64,000 nucleotides of DNA. Source: Oceanobacter sp. 1_MG-2023. GTDB lineage: Bacteria; Pseudomonadota; Gammaproteobacteria; Pseudomonadales; Oceanobacteraceae. A model generated the notes under the pieces. The model did no database searches, was not told where the DNA came from, and saw only the letters and a list, made by a program, of their open reading frames with translations. Below are positions 9,819 to 18,267 of this stretch, in pieces. The DNA is taken from the NCBI RefSeq assembly GCF_030689025.1, contig NZ_JAUYWA010000011.1:53283-117282 (forward strand). Direction: 5' to 3'. Made by a program: the position numbers and the translations under genes. Position 1 is the stretch's first letter; the number at the start of each line of letters is the position of its first letter.

Positions 9819-10076
9819 GTGAACAAAGACCAAGCCTATCACCAGATTGCTCTGGCCTGCCTGAAATCCCTGCGCAACACCAGCGCCAGCAGCTCGGATG
9901 CCATCTCCGAGCTATACGGCACCATTGATGCTGCTTTCCAGCAACAATTTGCTCTGGTACTAACGGAACTGGAAGACAGCCGCGCGCGTCTTAACCGCAT
10001 TAGTGAGCTAGATCCCGGCACCAGCACATTGGGCGATGCCCAGGCGATTGCCCAAAGCCGGGGCACATCACACTGA
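9819..10076 (+). CDS. Small hypothetical protein
   Basis: 85 residues beginning at GTG 9819, chosen because CGGAGGA lies just upstream; an ATG at 9786 has no such site. The sequence (VNKDQAYHQIALACLKSLRN ... LVLTELEDSRARLNRI) is helical and soluble, without a recognised motif. It starts 40 bases after the receiver/EAL-like gene and is co-directional, so it is probably cotranscribed with it. I cannot assign a function. Confidence 0.62.
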   Translation: MNKDQAYHQIALACLKSLRNTSASSSDAISELYGTIDAAFQQQFALVLTELEDSRARLNRISELDPGTSTLGDAQAIAQSRGTSH

Positions 10077-10143
10077 CCACGGGCCTGAAGTCAGACTTCA
10101 GGCAACTCACCCAGATTGACCGCGACTTGTAGTAGGAGCAGGT

Positions 10144-13029
10144 ATGTTATCGCCCCGTTACTGGATTTTTATTGTTATTGTTCTGGCCGCCATCGGATAT
10201 TCCATGCTCAAACCCGCTTCTGCTCCACCGTCTGCCGTCGTCTCTGACTGCAATGACGCCACTCCCTGGAACTGCCGGGAAGACGGGGACACCAGTCCTA
10301 TTGTCAGCCCGTCAGACCCGTTCAAGTATGAATACGTCCAGCTCGACAATGGCCTGCGTGTCCTGCTGGTATCCACGCCCGGTACCGACAAGGCCGCCGC
10401 CGCCATGACCGTCGCCACTGGCAGTGGTGACGACCCTGACGGTCGCGAAGGTCTGGCGCATTTCCTGGAGCACATGCTGTTCCTGGGCACCGAGCCTTAC
10501 CCGGAAGCGGGGGAATACCAGGCCTTTATCAGCCGCCACGGTGGCAGCCACAATGCCTTCACCGCTCACCAGCAAACCACCTACTTTTTCTCTATCGACA
10601 ACGACGCCATGAGTGGTGCGCTGGATCGTTTTGCGCCATTTTTTATCTCCCCAAGCTTTGACGAAGCCTATGTCGATCGTGAGAAAAACGCCGTTCATGC
10701 CGAATACAGCGCCAAGATAAAAGACGATTTCCGCCGTATTTTCTCGGCTGAAAAACAGGCCATGAACCCGGCCCACCCTTATGCTGGTTTTGCGACCGGC
10801 AATCTCGACACCCTGTCAGATCGCCCTGACCGCAAAATTCGTGATGACCTGATCGAGTTTTACCAACAGCATTACAGCGCCGATCAGATGACCCTGGTAC
10901 TGGCAGGCAACTACCCGCTACAACAGCTGCAGGACTGGGCCAAAAACCACTTCAGCGCCGTCCCCAAGCGCGATATCCAGCTCGCCGACTCACGGCCGCC
11001 GATGTTTGTACCGGAACAGTTACCGCTCGACGTCAATATCGAGCCGGTGAAAGAAATCCGCCGGTTACAATTTACCTTCCCGATGCCAGAAACCCAGTCG
11101 CTGTATCAATACAAACCGCTGCAGCTACTGTCCAACCTGATTGGCCATGAAGGCGAAGGCAGCATCCTCGCCTTATTGAAAGAAAAAGGCTGGGCTGAAG
11201 GCCTCAGTGCCGGACGCTCCATCAGCACCCGGTTTGAATCCAACCTGGTCGTCCAGATTGAGCTGACCCGCAGCGGCCTGCTGCATGTCGACAACATCAC
11301 GCAAATACTCGAACACTACGTTGACCTGCTGAAAGCGCAGCCGATTCCTGCCTACCTGATGACCGAACAGCAGCAACTGAGCGAAATGTCATTCCGCTTC
11401 CAGCAACATGGCCGCCTGTCAGACTACGCCGTACGCCTGAGCAGCAATCTGCAGGTTTACCCACCCGAACAAGTGATCCATGGTGATTATTTATGGTGGC
11501 CTATCGCGCAACCCGAACTTGCTCCTTTCCTCGATGCACTGAACATGGATAACGTCTTGCGTACCCTGATTGCCCCTGGCGTTACCACCGAGATGGTCGA
11601 CCCCTGGTACAACACCCCGATGCGTATTCGTCCATCCAACTATCGCGCAACCGACGTCGCGACCGATGGTCTTGAGCAGCTTCACCTGCCAGCGCCCAAC
11701 CCCTTTATCCCGCAAGACTTCAGCCTCAACAGCGAGGCAGAACAAACCGTACCCGAAATACTGATCGACCAGCCCGGACAACAGCTCTGGTATTACCCGG
11801 AACACGAGTTCCTGCAACCACGCAGCCGCATTACCCTGGAGCTGCAACACGCCGATATCGCCACCCCACGCGGCATGGTATTGGCCCAGCTGTATACCCG
11901 CGCCGTGAATGAAGCCCTGAACACCTACAGTTACCCGGCACATCTGGCCGGACTGAGCTATGGCCTCAGTGCCAACACTCGCGGTCTGCAACTGATGCTG
12001 TCCGGCTACCAGGATAAACTGCCCGAGCTGCTCAAACGGGTACTCGAAGGCATGCAACAGGTCAATATCAGCGATGACCAGTTCCAGCGCTATCAAGCCT
12101 CGCTGCAGCGTAATCTGGAAAACCAGCTCAAGGCCAAGCCCTACGAACGCGGCATCGCCGAGCTGAAACGCCAGATTTACTCCCCCAGCTTTAACGAACA
12201 GCAACTGCTGGCTGAACTGGGCTCCGTCAGTCGCGCCGATGTCGCAGCCTTCGCCAACGCCCTGAAAGGCCAGACCGCCACCCGTATGTACATCCACGGC
12301 AGCATGAGCAAGGCCGATGCCGAAGCCGTCGCCCACCAGGTAGCCGAAGTCTACCCGGCCAATCCGGAGCAACAGTCCGAGCTGTCCGTACTCAAGCTCC
12401 CGGCGGGTAAATTCCAGCAGTCGCTCGATCTCGATCACAAAGACAAGGTCATGGTGCTGTACCTGCAGGGACAAGACACCAGCGATCACAACCGTGCCCG
12501 CATCGCCCTGCTCGGCCAGATGATCAGCGCCCCGTATTACCAGTACATGCGTACCGAACAGCAGCTGGGTTACATCGTCTTTGCCACCGTTTATCCACAG
12601 CGCAGCGTGCCCGGGCTGGTCTTTATTGTACAATCACCGGAGCACTCCCCCAGCGACCTGCTCAGCCACAGCCAGACCTTCTGGAACAGCTATCAAGACT
12701 CGCTGGCCAATATGAGTGATGATGAATTTGCCGACTTCAAAGACGGCCTGATCAACCTGTTGCTGCAACCGGCTCGCAACATGAGCGAAAAAGCCGACCT
12801 GTTCTGGCGTGATATTGACCTGCAGCGCACCGGTTTTGATACCAGCCGCGCCATTGCCAGAGAAGTCGAATCCCTGACACTGGCAGAAATCCAGGCGCTG
12901 TATCAGCGCCTGATTTTACAGGCCGAGGTTCCTTGGTTACTGTTTACCCAGGGCGACCCTGTGCCAGACTGGCAACCCATCAACCGCCTGCCGCGTGAGC
13001 AAATGACACCGTTTGAACTGCCGCGCTAA
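10144..13029 (+). CDS. M16 family zinc metallopeptidase (pitrilysin/insulinase type)
   Basis: 961 residues, the length of a one-chain pitrilysin. An N-terminal hydrophobic segment (YWIFIVIVLAAIGYSML) acts as a signal anchor, so the enzyme should face the periplasm. The inverted zinc motif HFLEH is at residues 106-110 (ligands His106 and His110, catalytic Glu109), and Glu187 in KNAVHAEYS is 77 residues later, the same spacing as E. coli PtrA. The C-terminal half carries the pairing domains including the RTEQQLGYIVF segment typical of the family. It degrades small peptides. The selO gene follows after 54 bases and may be cotranscribed. Confidence 0.93.
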   Translation: MLSPRYWIFIVIVLAAIGYSMLKPASAPPSAVVSDCNDATPWNCREDGDTSPIVSPSDPFKYEYVQLDNGLRVLLVSTPGTDKAAAAMTVATGSGDDPDGREGLAHFLEHMLFLGTEPYPEAGEYQAFISRHGGSHNAFTAHQQTTYFFSIDNDAMSGALDRFAPFFISPSFDEAYVDREKNAVHAEYSAKIKDDFRRIFSAEKQAMNPAHPYAGFATGNLDTLSDRPDRKIRDDLIEFYQQHYSADQMTLVLAGNYPLQQLQDWAKNHFSAVPKRDIQLADSRPPMFVPEQLPLDVNIEPVKEIRRLQFTFPMPETQSLYQYKPLQLLSNLIGHEGEGSILALLKEKGWAEGLSAGRSISTRFESNLVVQIELTRSGLLHVDNITQILEHYVDLLKAQPIPAYLMTEQQQLSEMSFRFQQHGRLSDYAVRLSSNLQVYPPEQVIHGDYLWWPIAQPELAPFLDALNMDNVLRTLIAPGVTTEMVDPWYNTPMRIRPSNYRATDVATDGLEQLHLPAPNPFIPQDFSLNSEAEQTVPEILIDQPGQQLWYYPEHEFLQPRSRITLELQHADIATPRGMVLAQLYTRAVNEALNTYSYPAHLAGLSYGLSANTRGLQLMLSGYQDKLPELLKRVLEGMQQVNISDDQFQRYQASLQRNLENQLKAKPYERGIAELKRQIYSPSFNEQQLLAELGSVSRADVAAFANALKGQTATRMYIHGSMSKADAEAVAHQVAEVYPANPEQQSELSVLKLPAGKFQQSLDLDHKDKVMVLYLQGQDTSDHNRARIALLGQMISAPYYQYMRTEQQLGYIVFATVYPQRSVPGLVFIVQSPEHSPSDLLSHSQTFWNSYQDSLANMSDDEFADFKDGLINLLLQPARNMSEKADLFWRDIDLQRTGFDTSRAIAREVESLTLAEIQALYQRLILQAEVPWLLFTQGDPVPDWQPINRLPREQMTPFELPR

Positions 13030-13083
13030 CCGGTACACCACACGAGGCCTGGCCATTCTGGCCAGCGCCCGGGGGAGAACATC

Positions 13084-14556
13084 ATGAAAACCTGGCAAAA
13101 TCTGGACGAACTGACTCTGACCAACCATTACGCCGACCTGCCGGCATCCTGGTATCACGCCATCGAACCAACTCCCTTGCCGAACCCCCGCATTATCAGC
13201 GTTAACTCGATGGTCGCCGAACAACTTCAGATCAACCCCTGCAGCCTCGACCCACAAGCGCTGGCAGACTGGCTCGGTGGCCACACCTTGCCACCAGGCG
13301 CCAAACCACTGGCCATGAAATACAGCGGCCATCAGTTTGGCGTCTACAACCCGCAACTGGGTGATGGCCGCGGTCTACTGCTGGGCGAACTGCCCGTCGA
13401 TGGCGACTACTGGGACCTCCATCTCAAGGGTGCCGGGCAAACCCGCTACTCCCGCATGGGCGATGGCCGGGCGGTCTTACGCTCCAGCCTGCGGGAATAC
13501 CTGATTGGCGAAGCACTCACACACCTCGGCATCCCCTCTACCCGGGCCTTGGCGGTCTGTGTCAGCAGCCAGAAGATCCAGCGCGAACGGGTCGAACTGG
13601 CGGCAACAATCTTACGGGTCAGCCGTTGCCATATCCGTTTTGGTCACTTCGAACACCTGTATTACACCCGCCAGTTTGATGGCCTGAAACAACTGGCCGA
13701 CTATTGCCTCGCCCGGTATTACCCCGACTGCCAATCGGCCGAAAACCCTTACCTGGCCATGTTTCTGCAAATCAGCCAACGCAGCGCCGAGATGGTCGCC
13801 GGTTGGCAAGCCTATGGTTTTTTGCACGGCGTAATGAATACCGACAATATGTCGATTCTGGGCGAAACCTTTGATCACGGCCCTTTTGCGTTTATCGATC
13901 GCTGGCAAGAAAACGCCGTCTATAACCACACCGACCAGGAAGGCCGTTACGCCTTCGACCAGCAGCCCGGTATTATCCAATGGAACCTGTCTGCACTGGG
14001 GCAGGCACTGACACCACTGGTGCCAATCGACGACCTGAAAGACGCACTGGAACAGTTCACTGGTTATTATGAAACAGCCTATCGGCAACGCATGTCTGCC
14101 CGCCTCGGACTGGCGACCCCCCAGCCAGGGGATGACGAGCTGATTCAACGCTGGCGCAACCTGCTGGCCCAGCATCAGGCTGATTACAACCCGCTCTACC
14201 GGGCCTTGTCAGAAGCCCAGCAAGATGACGAAGGCCAACCCGGCCTGAACCATCTCGACCTCGCCCCCTGGCAAATCATGCTCAACGACTGGCTGCCGCA
14301 ATACCGCCAACGGCTGCAACAGGAAAGCCGCCATGCCGCCGACCGGCGCGGCGCCATGCTGGCCGTTAACCCGGCCTATACCCTGCGGACCCATGTTGCC
14401 CAGCACCTGATCGATCGTGCTGAAGAAGGGGATTACCAGCCACTCAATGACTGGCTCGCCATTTTGCAGAACCCGTTTGATGAACACCCTGGTTTTGAGC
14501 AATGGCGTCGTGCCCCGGACACCAAAGGACTGGTGATGTTGAGCTGCTCGTCGTAA
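13084..14556 (+). CDS. selO: SelO (YdiU) protein adenylyltransferase
   Basis: 490 residues, close to E. coli YdiU. SelO is a pseudokinase-fold enzyme that transfers AMP from ATP to Ser, Thr and Tyr of target proteins in redox homeostasis. Visible hallmarks are KYSGHQFGVYNPQLGDGRG, the LKGAGQTRYSRMGDGRAVLR region, REYLIGEAL, the HGVMNTDNMSILG segment and FDHGPFAFID, plus the C-terminal SCSS, where eukaryotic homologs have Cys-x-x-Sec. The ATG at 13084 follows a GGGGGAG ribosome-binding site. It follows the M16 peptidase gene on the same strand. Confidence 0.96.
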   Translation: MKTWQNLDELTLTNHYADLPASWYHAIEPTPLPNPRIISVNSMVAEQLQINPCSLDPQALADWLGGHTLPPGAKPLAMKYSGHQFGVYNPQLGDGRGLLLGELPVDGDYWDLHLKGAGQTRYSRMGDGRAVLRSSLREYLIGEALTHLGIPSTRALAVCVSSQKIQRERVELAATILRVSRCHIRFGHFEHLYYTRQFDGLKQLADYCLARYYPDCQSAENPYLAMFLQISQRSAEMVAGWQAYGFLHGVMNTDNMSILGETFDHGPFAFIDRWQENAVYNHTDQEGRYAFDQQPGIIQWNLSALGQALTPLVPIDDLKDALEQFTGYYETAYRQRMSARLGLATPQPGDDELIQRWRNLLAQHQADYNPLYRALSEAQQDDEGQPGLNHLDLAPWQIMLNDWLPQYRQRLQQESRHAADRRGAMLAVNPAYTLRTHVAQHLIDRAEEGDYQPLNDWLAILQNPFDEHPGFEQWRRAPDTKGLVMLSCSS

Positions 14557-14731
14557 AGCGCAACCAGTGGTGAGTGGTAATAGCGCTAGGCCGTGATGCT
14601 GCTGGGCCGTGCTGACCCAGCCAATCAGACGACGATCACCTTAAAAACCGGCGCATTAAAAAACGTGTAAAAGAACCTATAAAAAGACGAATAAAAGGAC
14701 AGCGGGATTTAAAGGATTAGGAGTTATCCAC

Positions 14732-14766
14732 CCTGTTGTTTTGTTATACCATAACAAAACAACAGG
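14732..14766. promoter_or_regulatory. Zur operator upstream of zrgA-like gene
   Basis: A perfect inverted repeat with 16-base arms (CCTGTTGTTTTGTTAT and its complement) around the spacer ACC. The core GTTAT-NNN-ATAAC equals the known gammaproteobacterial Zur box. The right arm overlaps the ribosome-binding site (AGGAG) of the following gene, so repressor binding would block both transcription and access to the translation start region. Confidence 0.82.
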
Positions 14767-14777
14767 AGAGCCAACCC

Positions 14778-15398
14778 ATGAAACCACACCTACATTATGC
14801 CGCCGGGATACTGCTGACCACCGCCTGGCTGACGCACGCGGCCCCCGCCCACCAACATGGCGTCGCGACCCTGCAAGTCGCCCTGTCCGACACCAGGCTG
14901 CAAGTTGAATTACATTCACCCTTGATGAACCTCGCCGGATTTGAAGGTCGCGCCAATACCGAAGAGCAGCGCCAGGCTCTGGCTAACGTCAAGCAGCGTT
15001 TTACTTCGGAAATGATTCAGGCTCCTCAGTGCCAGTTGCAACAGGCGTCGTTTGATTGGCCGGACCATGATGAGCATGACCATGACGAACATGACCATGA
15101 CGAACATGACCACGACGAACATGACCACGACGAACATGACCACGATGAGCATGACCATGACGAACATGACCACGACGAACATGACCACGACGAGCATGAC
15201 CACGACGAACACGGCCATAGCGATCTGACCGTCGTCTGGGACTTCCAATGCCCCTCAACCGGAGCCATCACCCTGGACTCCCAACTGATCACCACTTTCC
15301 CTGGTATCGAAACACTGCAATTATTATGGATAACCGAACAGCAACAAGGCGCAGACAGCTTCGATAGCGACCAACCCATCCTGCTGCCACGGCCCTGA
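14778..15398 (+). CDS. ZrgA-like zinc-uptake protein (DUF2796)
   Basis: 206 residues with a signal peptide (cleavage after ...TAWLTHA), hence periplasmic. It resembles DUF2796 proteins such as ZrgA, the His-rich component of the Vibrio cholerae ZrgABCDE zinc transporter. Between residues 96 and 145 it carries ten exact copies of DHDEH, an obvious zinc-binding tract, flanked by the conserved parts HQHGVATLQVALSD and WDFQCPSTGAITLDSQL. A Zur box lies directly upstream. The matching ABC ATPase and permease genes lie 2 kb further on, separated by a MarR-type insertion. Start ATG chosen from the AGGAG eight bases upstream. Confidence 0.88.
   Translation: MKPHLHYAAGILLTTAWLTHAAPAHQHGVATLQVALSDTRLQVELHSPLMNLAGFEGRANTEEQRQALANVKQRFTSEMIQAPQCQLQQASFDWPDHDEHDHDEHDHDEHDHDEHDHDEHDHDEHDHDEHDHDEHDHDEHDHDEHGHSDLTVVWDFQCPSTGAITLDSQLITTFPGIETLQLLWITEQQQGADSFDSDQPILLPRP
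15063..15212 (+). repeat. Ten tandem 15-base repeats encoding DHDEH
   Basis: Ten consecutive in-frame 15-base units, consensus GACCAYGACGAACAT, differing only at a few third positions. They lie inside the zrgA-like gene. Because the unit is a multiple of three, gain or loss of copies by slippage would change the number of zinc-binding histidines without breaking the frame. Confidence 0.95.
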
Positions 15399-15453
15399 AT
15401 CCGGCTACCTGCCTGATCATCAGCTGACGCCATCGTCCTCGGTGGCTCTGGTG

Positions 15454-15906
15454 TCAGCTCTGCTCCTCACCCTGAAAATTACCAGCCATCAAGCGAGCAA
15501 GCCGCTGGAATTCAGCCCTCTCTGAGGGCTGAAGACCTTTGGTCATGCGCTGCACAATGCATTCATCCATACGATTGAGCTCCTCCACAACCGCAACCCC
15601 TCTCTCGGTCGTCAGCAGATACTGACTGCGTTTGTCATTGGGGTTGGGCGCTTTACTGATCAGCTCTTGATCTATCAGAGCATTAATCAGCCGCGTTACC
15701 TGAGCCTTGTCCCGCCCCAGAAAGCTGGCAATATCAATCGCTGTGCAAGGCTGTTTTCTGTCAATAATCTTGATCACCCGGAGGTGCATCGGTGTGACTT
15801 CCAGATCGAGTTGTTCCGCCTGCTGGTGCAGCTGGCGTTTTACAGCGAGCATCAGATGAAAAAAACTCTCCAATAAATATTCTTCCGACAAATGTTCTTC
15901 TGACAC
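15454..15906 (-). CDS. MarR family transcriptional regulator
   Basis: 150 residues with the MarR winged-helix pattern: TPMHLRVIKIIDRKQPCTAI, DIASFLGRDKAQVTRLINAL and the wing PNPNDKRSQYLLTTERG. Starts at GTG 15906 after AGGAG. It is divergent from the DUF2798 gene, and the 109-base gap contains two palindromes that are good MarR sites, so it probably represses itself and the DUF2798/DUF3861 genes. The ligand is unknown. It interrupts the zinc-transport cluster, convergent with the zrgA-like gene. Confidence 0.9.
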   Translation of the reverse strand: MSEEHLSEEYLLESFFHLMLAVKRQLHQQAEQLDLEVTPMHLRVIKIIDRKQPCTAIDIASFLGRDKAQVTRLINALIDQELISKAPNPNDKRSQYLLTTERGVAVVEELNRMDECIVQRMTKGLQPSERAEFQRLARLMAGNFQGEEQS

Positions 15907-15934
15907 CAGAAAACTCCTGACAAGCAGCTAAAAA

Positions 15935-15984
15935 GTAGTTGACAAAATCAACCAAAAACCAATATGGTTGCTATTATCAACTAC
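15935..15984. promoter_or_regulatory. Paired MarR operators
   Basis: Two 15-base palindromes, GTTGACAAAATCAAC (from 15937) and GTTGCTATTATCAAC (ending about 15982), are themselves arranged as a larger inverted repeat (GTAGTTGA ... TCAACTAC). They fill the divergent promoter region between the marR-type gene and the DUF2798 gene, as expected for an autoregulated MarR pair. Confidence 0.7.
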
Positions 15985-16015
15985 ATTGAAACCGGCTTCA
16001 AGCCAGGAGACCACC

Positions 16016-16504
16016 ATGAATACACGAACGGCACCCGACTCTCTGGCAGCAGCACCTGAAAAAACGCTCCTGCTGTACAAGATACTGACAGTCCTGGCCA
16101 TCATGAGTGTGATTGGCGGCTCACTGACAGCAGTCATGACCTATATGAACGTCGGTTATTCCGATGACTTTCTGGCCGCCTGGCAAGGGGCTTTTCTCTC
16201 AGCGCTGGTCATTATGCCAGTAGGTATTCTGCTGATGGGCTTGGTCAGCAAGCTGATTGGGCTATGGCTGCCCAACAAGACGGAATTAACACGCAACCTG
16301 CTCGCCGGAAGCATCATGGCCTGCCTGATGGAATCCATCCTGGCCTTCAGTACTGCTGTCAATACGACTGGTTTTGCGGATAACGAAGCATTGCTGCATG
16401 GCTGGCTCGACGGTTTTCTCGCCGCCCTGCCTTTGGGGCTGGTATTGATGTTGATGATGTCGCTGACGATCAAACCCAAACTTGAACGCTTTCTGAAAAG
16501 CTAG
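16016..16504 (+). CDS. DUF2798 membrane protein
   Basis: 162 residues with four predicted transmembrane helices arranged as two similar halves (ILTVLAIMSVIGGSLTAVMT / FLSALVIMPVGILLMGLV and NLLAGSIMACLMESILAF / FLAALPLGLVLMLMMSL), the DUF2798 pattern. Function of the family is unknown. The ATG at 16016 follows CAGGAGA. Under the paired MarR operators, and followed 95 bases later by the DUF3861 gene in the same direction. Confidence 0.8.
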   Translation: MNTRTAPDSLAAAPEKTLLLYKILTVLAIMSVIGGSLTAVMTYMNVGYSDDFLAAWQGAFLSALVIMPVGILLMGLVSKLIGLWLPNKTELTRNLLAGSIMACLMESILAFSTAVNTTGFADNEALLHGWLDGFLAALPLGLVLMLMMSLTIKPKLERFLKS

Positions 16505-16599
16505 ATCTGGCATCCGACCCGGCCACAAGCCCTGAACCATCAGGGCTGCCATCGACAACCACAATTCAACTCTTGTTTATTCATCTGTTCATCGGAATC

Positions 16600-16887
16600 A
16601 TGACCATGAAAGCAGCGCACCAGTACCGTATACGCATTGATCACATCAGCCCGGACGGTTCAGACACCGCCGGACAAGCATTCGAATTTACCTTTGCCAG
16701 CCATGATGAGTTATTGACGATTATCGACACACTGCAGCACCGATCCGATATCAGCCCGCAACAAGCAGCGCCTTTGGGGCTGGGCATCAAGCTGTTTGGC
16801 AGCGTCATGATGAAACATCGCTCCGAGCCGCTGTTTGCCGACCTCTGGCCGCACTTTTCAGGCTTTATGAAAAATCTGAAAAAGTAA
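16600..16887 (+). CDS. DUF3861 domain protein
   Basis: 95 residues. The pattern YRIRIDHISPDG ... FEFTFASHDELLTIIDTL ... LGLGIKLFGSVMM ... FADLWPHFSGFMKNLK matches the small cytoplasmic DUF3861 family, whose role is unknown. An ATG at 16600 was chosen; a second ATG two codons later is equally possible. Cotranscription with the DUF2798 gene is likely. It ends five bases before the convergent DUF3299 gene. Confidence 0.78.
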   Translation: MTMKAAHQYRIRIDHISPDGSDTAGQAFEFTFASHDELLTIIDTLQHRSDISPQQAAPLGLGIKLFGSVMMKHRSEPLFADLWPHFSGFMKNLKK

Positions 16888-16892
16888 CCACG

Positions 16893-17510
16893 CTAGTCAT
16901 AATACAACTCGCGCTTTTCCAACTGGAGAGAATAGGCCGACTGGCCCAGACCATTGACGTTTTGCTCCAGGAACAGAACACCTTCCAGCCAGACCGGGTC
17001 GTAAATCGATTCCAGCACAAATCCGTCTTCCACCTCGACATGGACAATCTGGTTCGGTGGTGGGGGTGGGACATGAATACAGGCACCAAAAAACGGTACC
17101 AGGAAAAATTCGATCACCCGTTGTTGGTCATCAAAATTGATCGGCACAATAAAACCCGGTATCCGTACCCTGACACCATTCAACTCTGCACGCGTGCGGG
17201 TCGACTCCAGTGCCGCCTGATAACGCTGCATCTGGGCGGCATCTTCCAGTGAGGTGTCGCTGGTAATCTGGCTGGCCAGTCCGCTTGCCATATCATCTGC
17301 CGCCGATCCTTCCACAATACCGTCGAGTATCGCCGGGCGATCCATCAAGGCTGCCAAATCATCCTCGGGCAGCAGATCGATCCACTCCACTTCGCGGAGC
17401 TCCTGGCTAACGGCTTGCACCACGGGTGTTGCAGAAGCGGGAGATGAATCAGAGCACCCAGCCATAAAGAGCAGTAATAGCAAACTGCCGGATAACAAAC
17501 CTGTATTCAT
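16893..17510 (-). CDS. DUF3299 lipoprotein, probable zinc-uptake accessory protein
   Basis: 205 residues. The signal peptide ends in the lipobox FMAGC, so it is membrane-anchored. The conserved core is RVRIPGFIVPINFDDQQRVI, EFFLVPFFGACIHVPPPPPN and QIVHVEVEDGF, characteristic of DUF3299. Such genes commonly sit beside MacB-like ABC transporter genes, and here it is divergent from that ATPase/permease pair with a Zur box in the 78-base gap. Participation in zinc uptake is inferred from this context and from the zrg cluster of Vibrio; no metal motif other than one Cys-Ile-His is visible. Confidence 0.78.
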   Translation of the reverse strand: MNTGLLSGSLLLLLFMAGCSDSSPASATPVVQAVSQELREVEWIDLLPEDDLAALMDRPAILDGIVEGSAADDMASGLASQITSDTSLEDAAQMQRYQAALESTRTRAELNGVRVRIPGFIVPINFDDQQRVIEFFLVPFFGACIHVPPPPPNQIVHVEVEDGFVLESIYDPVWLEGVLFLEQNVNGLGQSAYSLQLEKRELYYD

Positions 17511-17549
17511 AGTCAGTACTCAGTACTCTGAAGAATTAATGCTCTTTGC

Positions 17550-17566
17550 TTGTTACTATATAACAA
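17550..17566. promoter_or_regulatory. Zur operator between DUF3299 gene and ABC transporter
   Basis: TTGTTAC-TAT-ATAACAA, one mismatch from a perfect 7-3-7 palindrome with the same core as the sites at 14732 and 22708. It lies 22 bases before the ABC ATPase start and 40 bases before the divergent DUF3299 gene, so it could control both. Confidence 0.72.
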
Positions 17567-17588
17567 ACCACAAACCCCAGAGAAACCT

Positions 17589-18266
17589 ATGCTGGCAATT
17601 GAGTTACGGGACGTTGAATTCCACTACCCATCCGCCCCGCCAGAGCATGCTTTACACATTCCCCATTGGCAGGTTGATCATGGCCAACGACTGTTTTTGC
17701 ACGGTCGTTCTGGCAGCGGTAAAACCACGCTATTGCGTCTGTTAACCGGCATGATGTTACCGCAACAAGGCCAGATACGCATCCTGGGAGAAGACATCCA
17801 GACCATGTCGGCTTCGCAGCGGGACAGTTTCCGGGCACGCCATATTGGCCAGATTTCGCAGCAGTTTTATCTGCTGCCGTATTTGTCCGTTGCTGACAAT
17901 ATTCGCCTGGCGGCGGTACTGGCCAAAAAATCCAGCGCCGCGCTGGATAACAACATTTACCAGTTGCTAGAAAAACTGGACATGCCCGCCAACCTGTTCC
18001 ATCAGACCGCAGGCCGTCTCAGTCAAGGTCAACAACAACGGGTGGCCATAGCCCGCGCCTTGATCAACCAGCCACCGCTGCTGTTTGCCGATGAACCCAC
18101 CTCGGCGCTGGATGAAGATTCTGCCGCTGCTTTTATTCGCTTGTTGCTGCAAAACCTGACCCCCGACACCACCCTGATCATGATCAGCCACGACCACCGA
18201 CAGGCCGACTGGTTTGATCAATCGGTTGCCTTGCAGGATCTTACTGTCGTTAGAGAGGATATTTGA
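17589..18266 (+). CDS. MacB/LolD-like ABC transporter ATP-binding protein (Zrg type)
   Basis: 225 residues. Walker A GRSGSGKTT, Q-loop QQFYLLPYLSVADNI, signature RLSQGQQQRVAIARAL, Walker B LLFADEPTSALD and switch His ISHDH are all intact, so it is an active ATPase of the MacB/LolD group. It pairs with the FtsX-like permease one base downstream. In Vibrio the equivalent pair (ZrgB/ZrgC) supports zinc uptake together with ZrgA; that role is inferred from the Zur box and neighbours. ATG at 17589 chosen. Confidence 0.88.
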   Translation: MLAIELRDVEFHYPSAPPEHALHIPHWQVDHGQRLFLHGRSGSGKTTLLRLLTGMMLPQQGQIRILGEDIQTMSASQRDSFRARHIGQISQQFYLLPYLSVADNIRLAAVLAKKSSAALDNNIYQLLEKLDMPANLFHQTAGRLSQGQQQRVAIARALINQPPLLFADEPTSALDEDSAAAFIRLLLQNLTPDTTLIMISHDHRQADWFDQSVALQDLTVVREDI

Positions 18267-18267
18267 G

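Noticed and set aside
11491..12633. Long open frame on the minus strand opposite the M16 peptidase
   Set aside because: It is the antisense of a well-supported gene, has no family likeness and no ribosome-binding site.
15001..15433. Repetitive Ser/Cys/Trp or Arg/Gly/His frames opposite the zrgA-like gene
   Set aside because: They are shadows of the DHDEH repeat read on the other strand.
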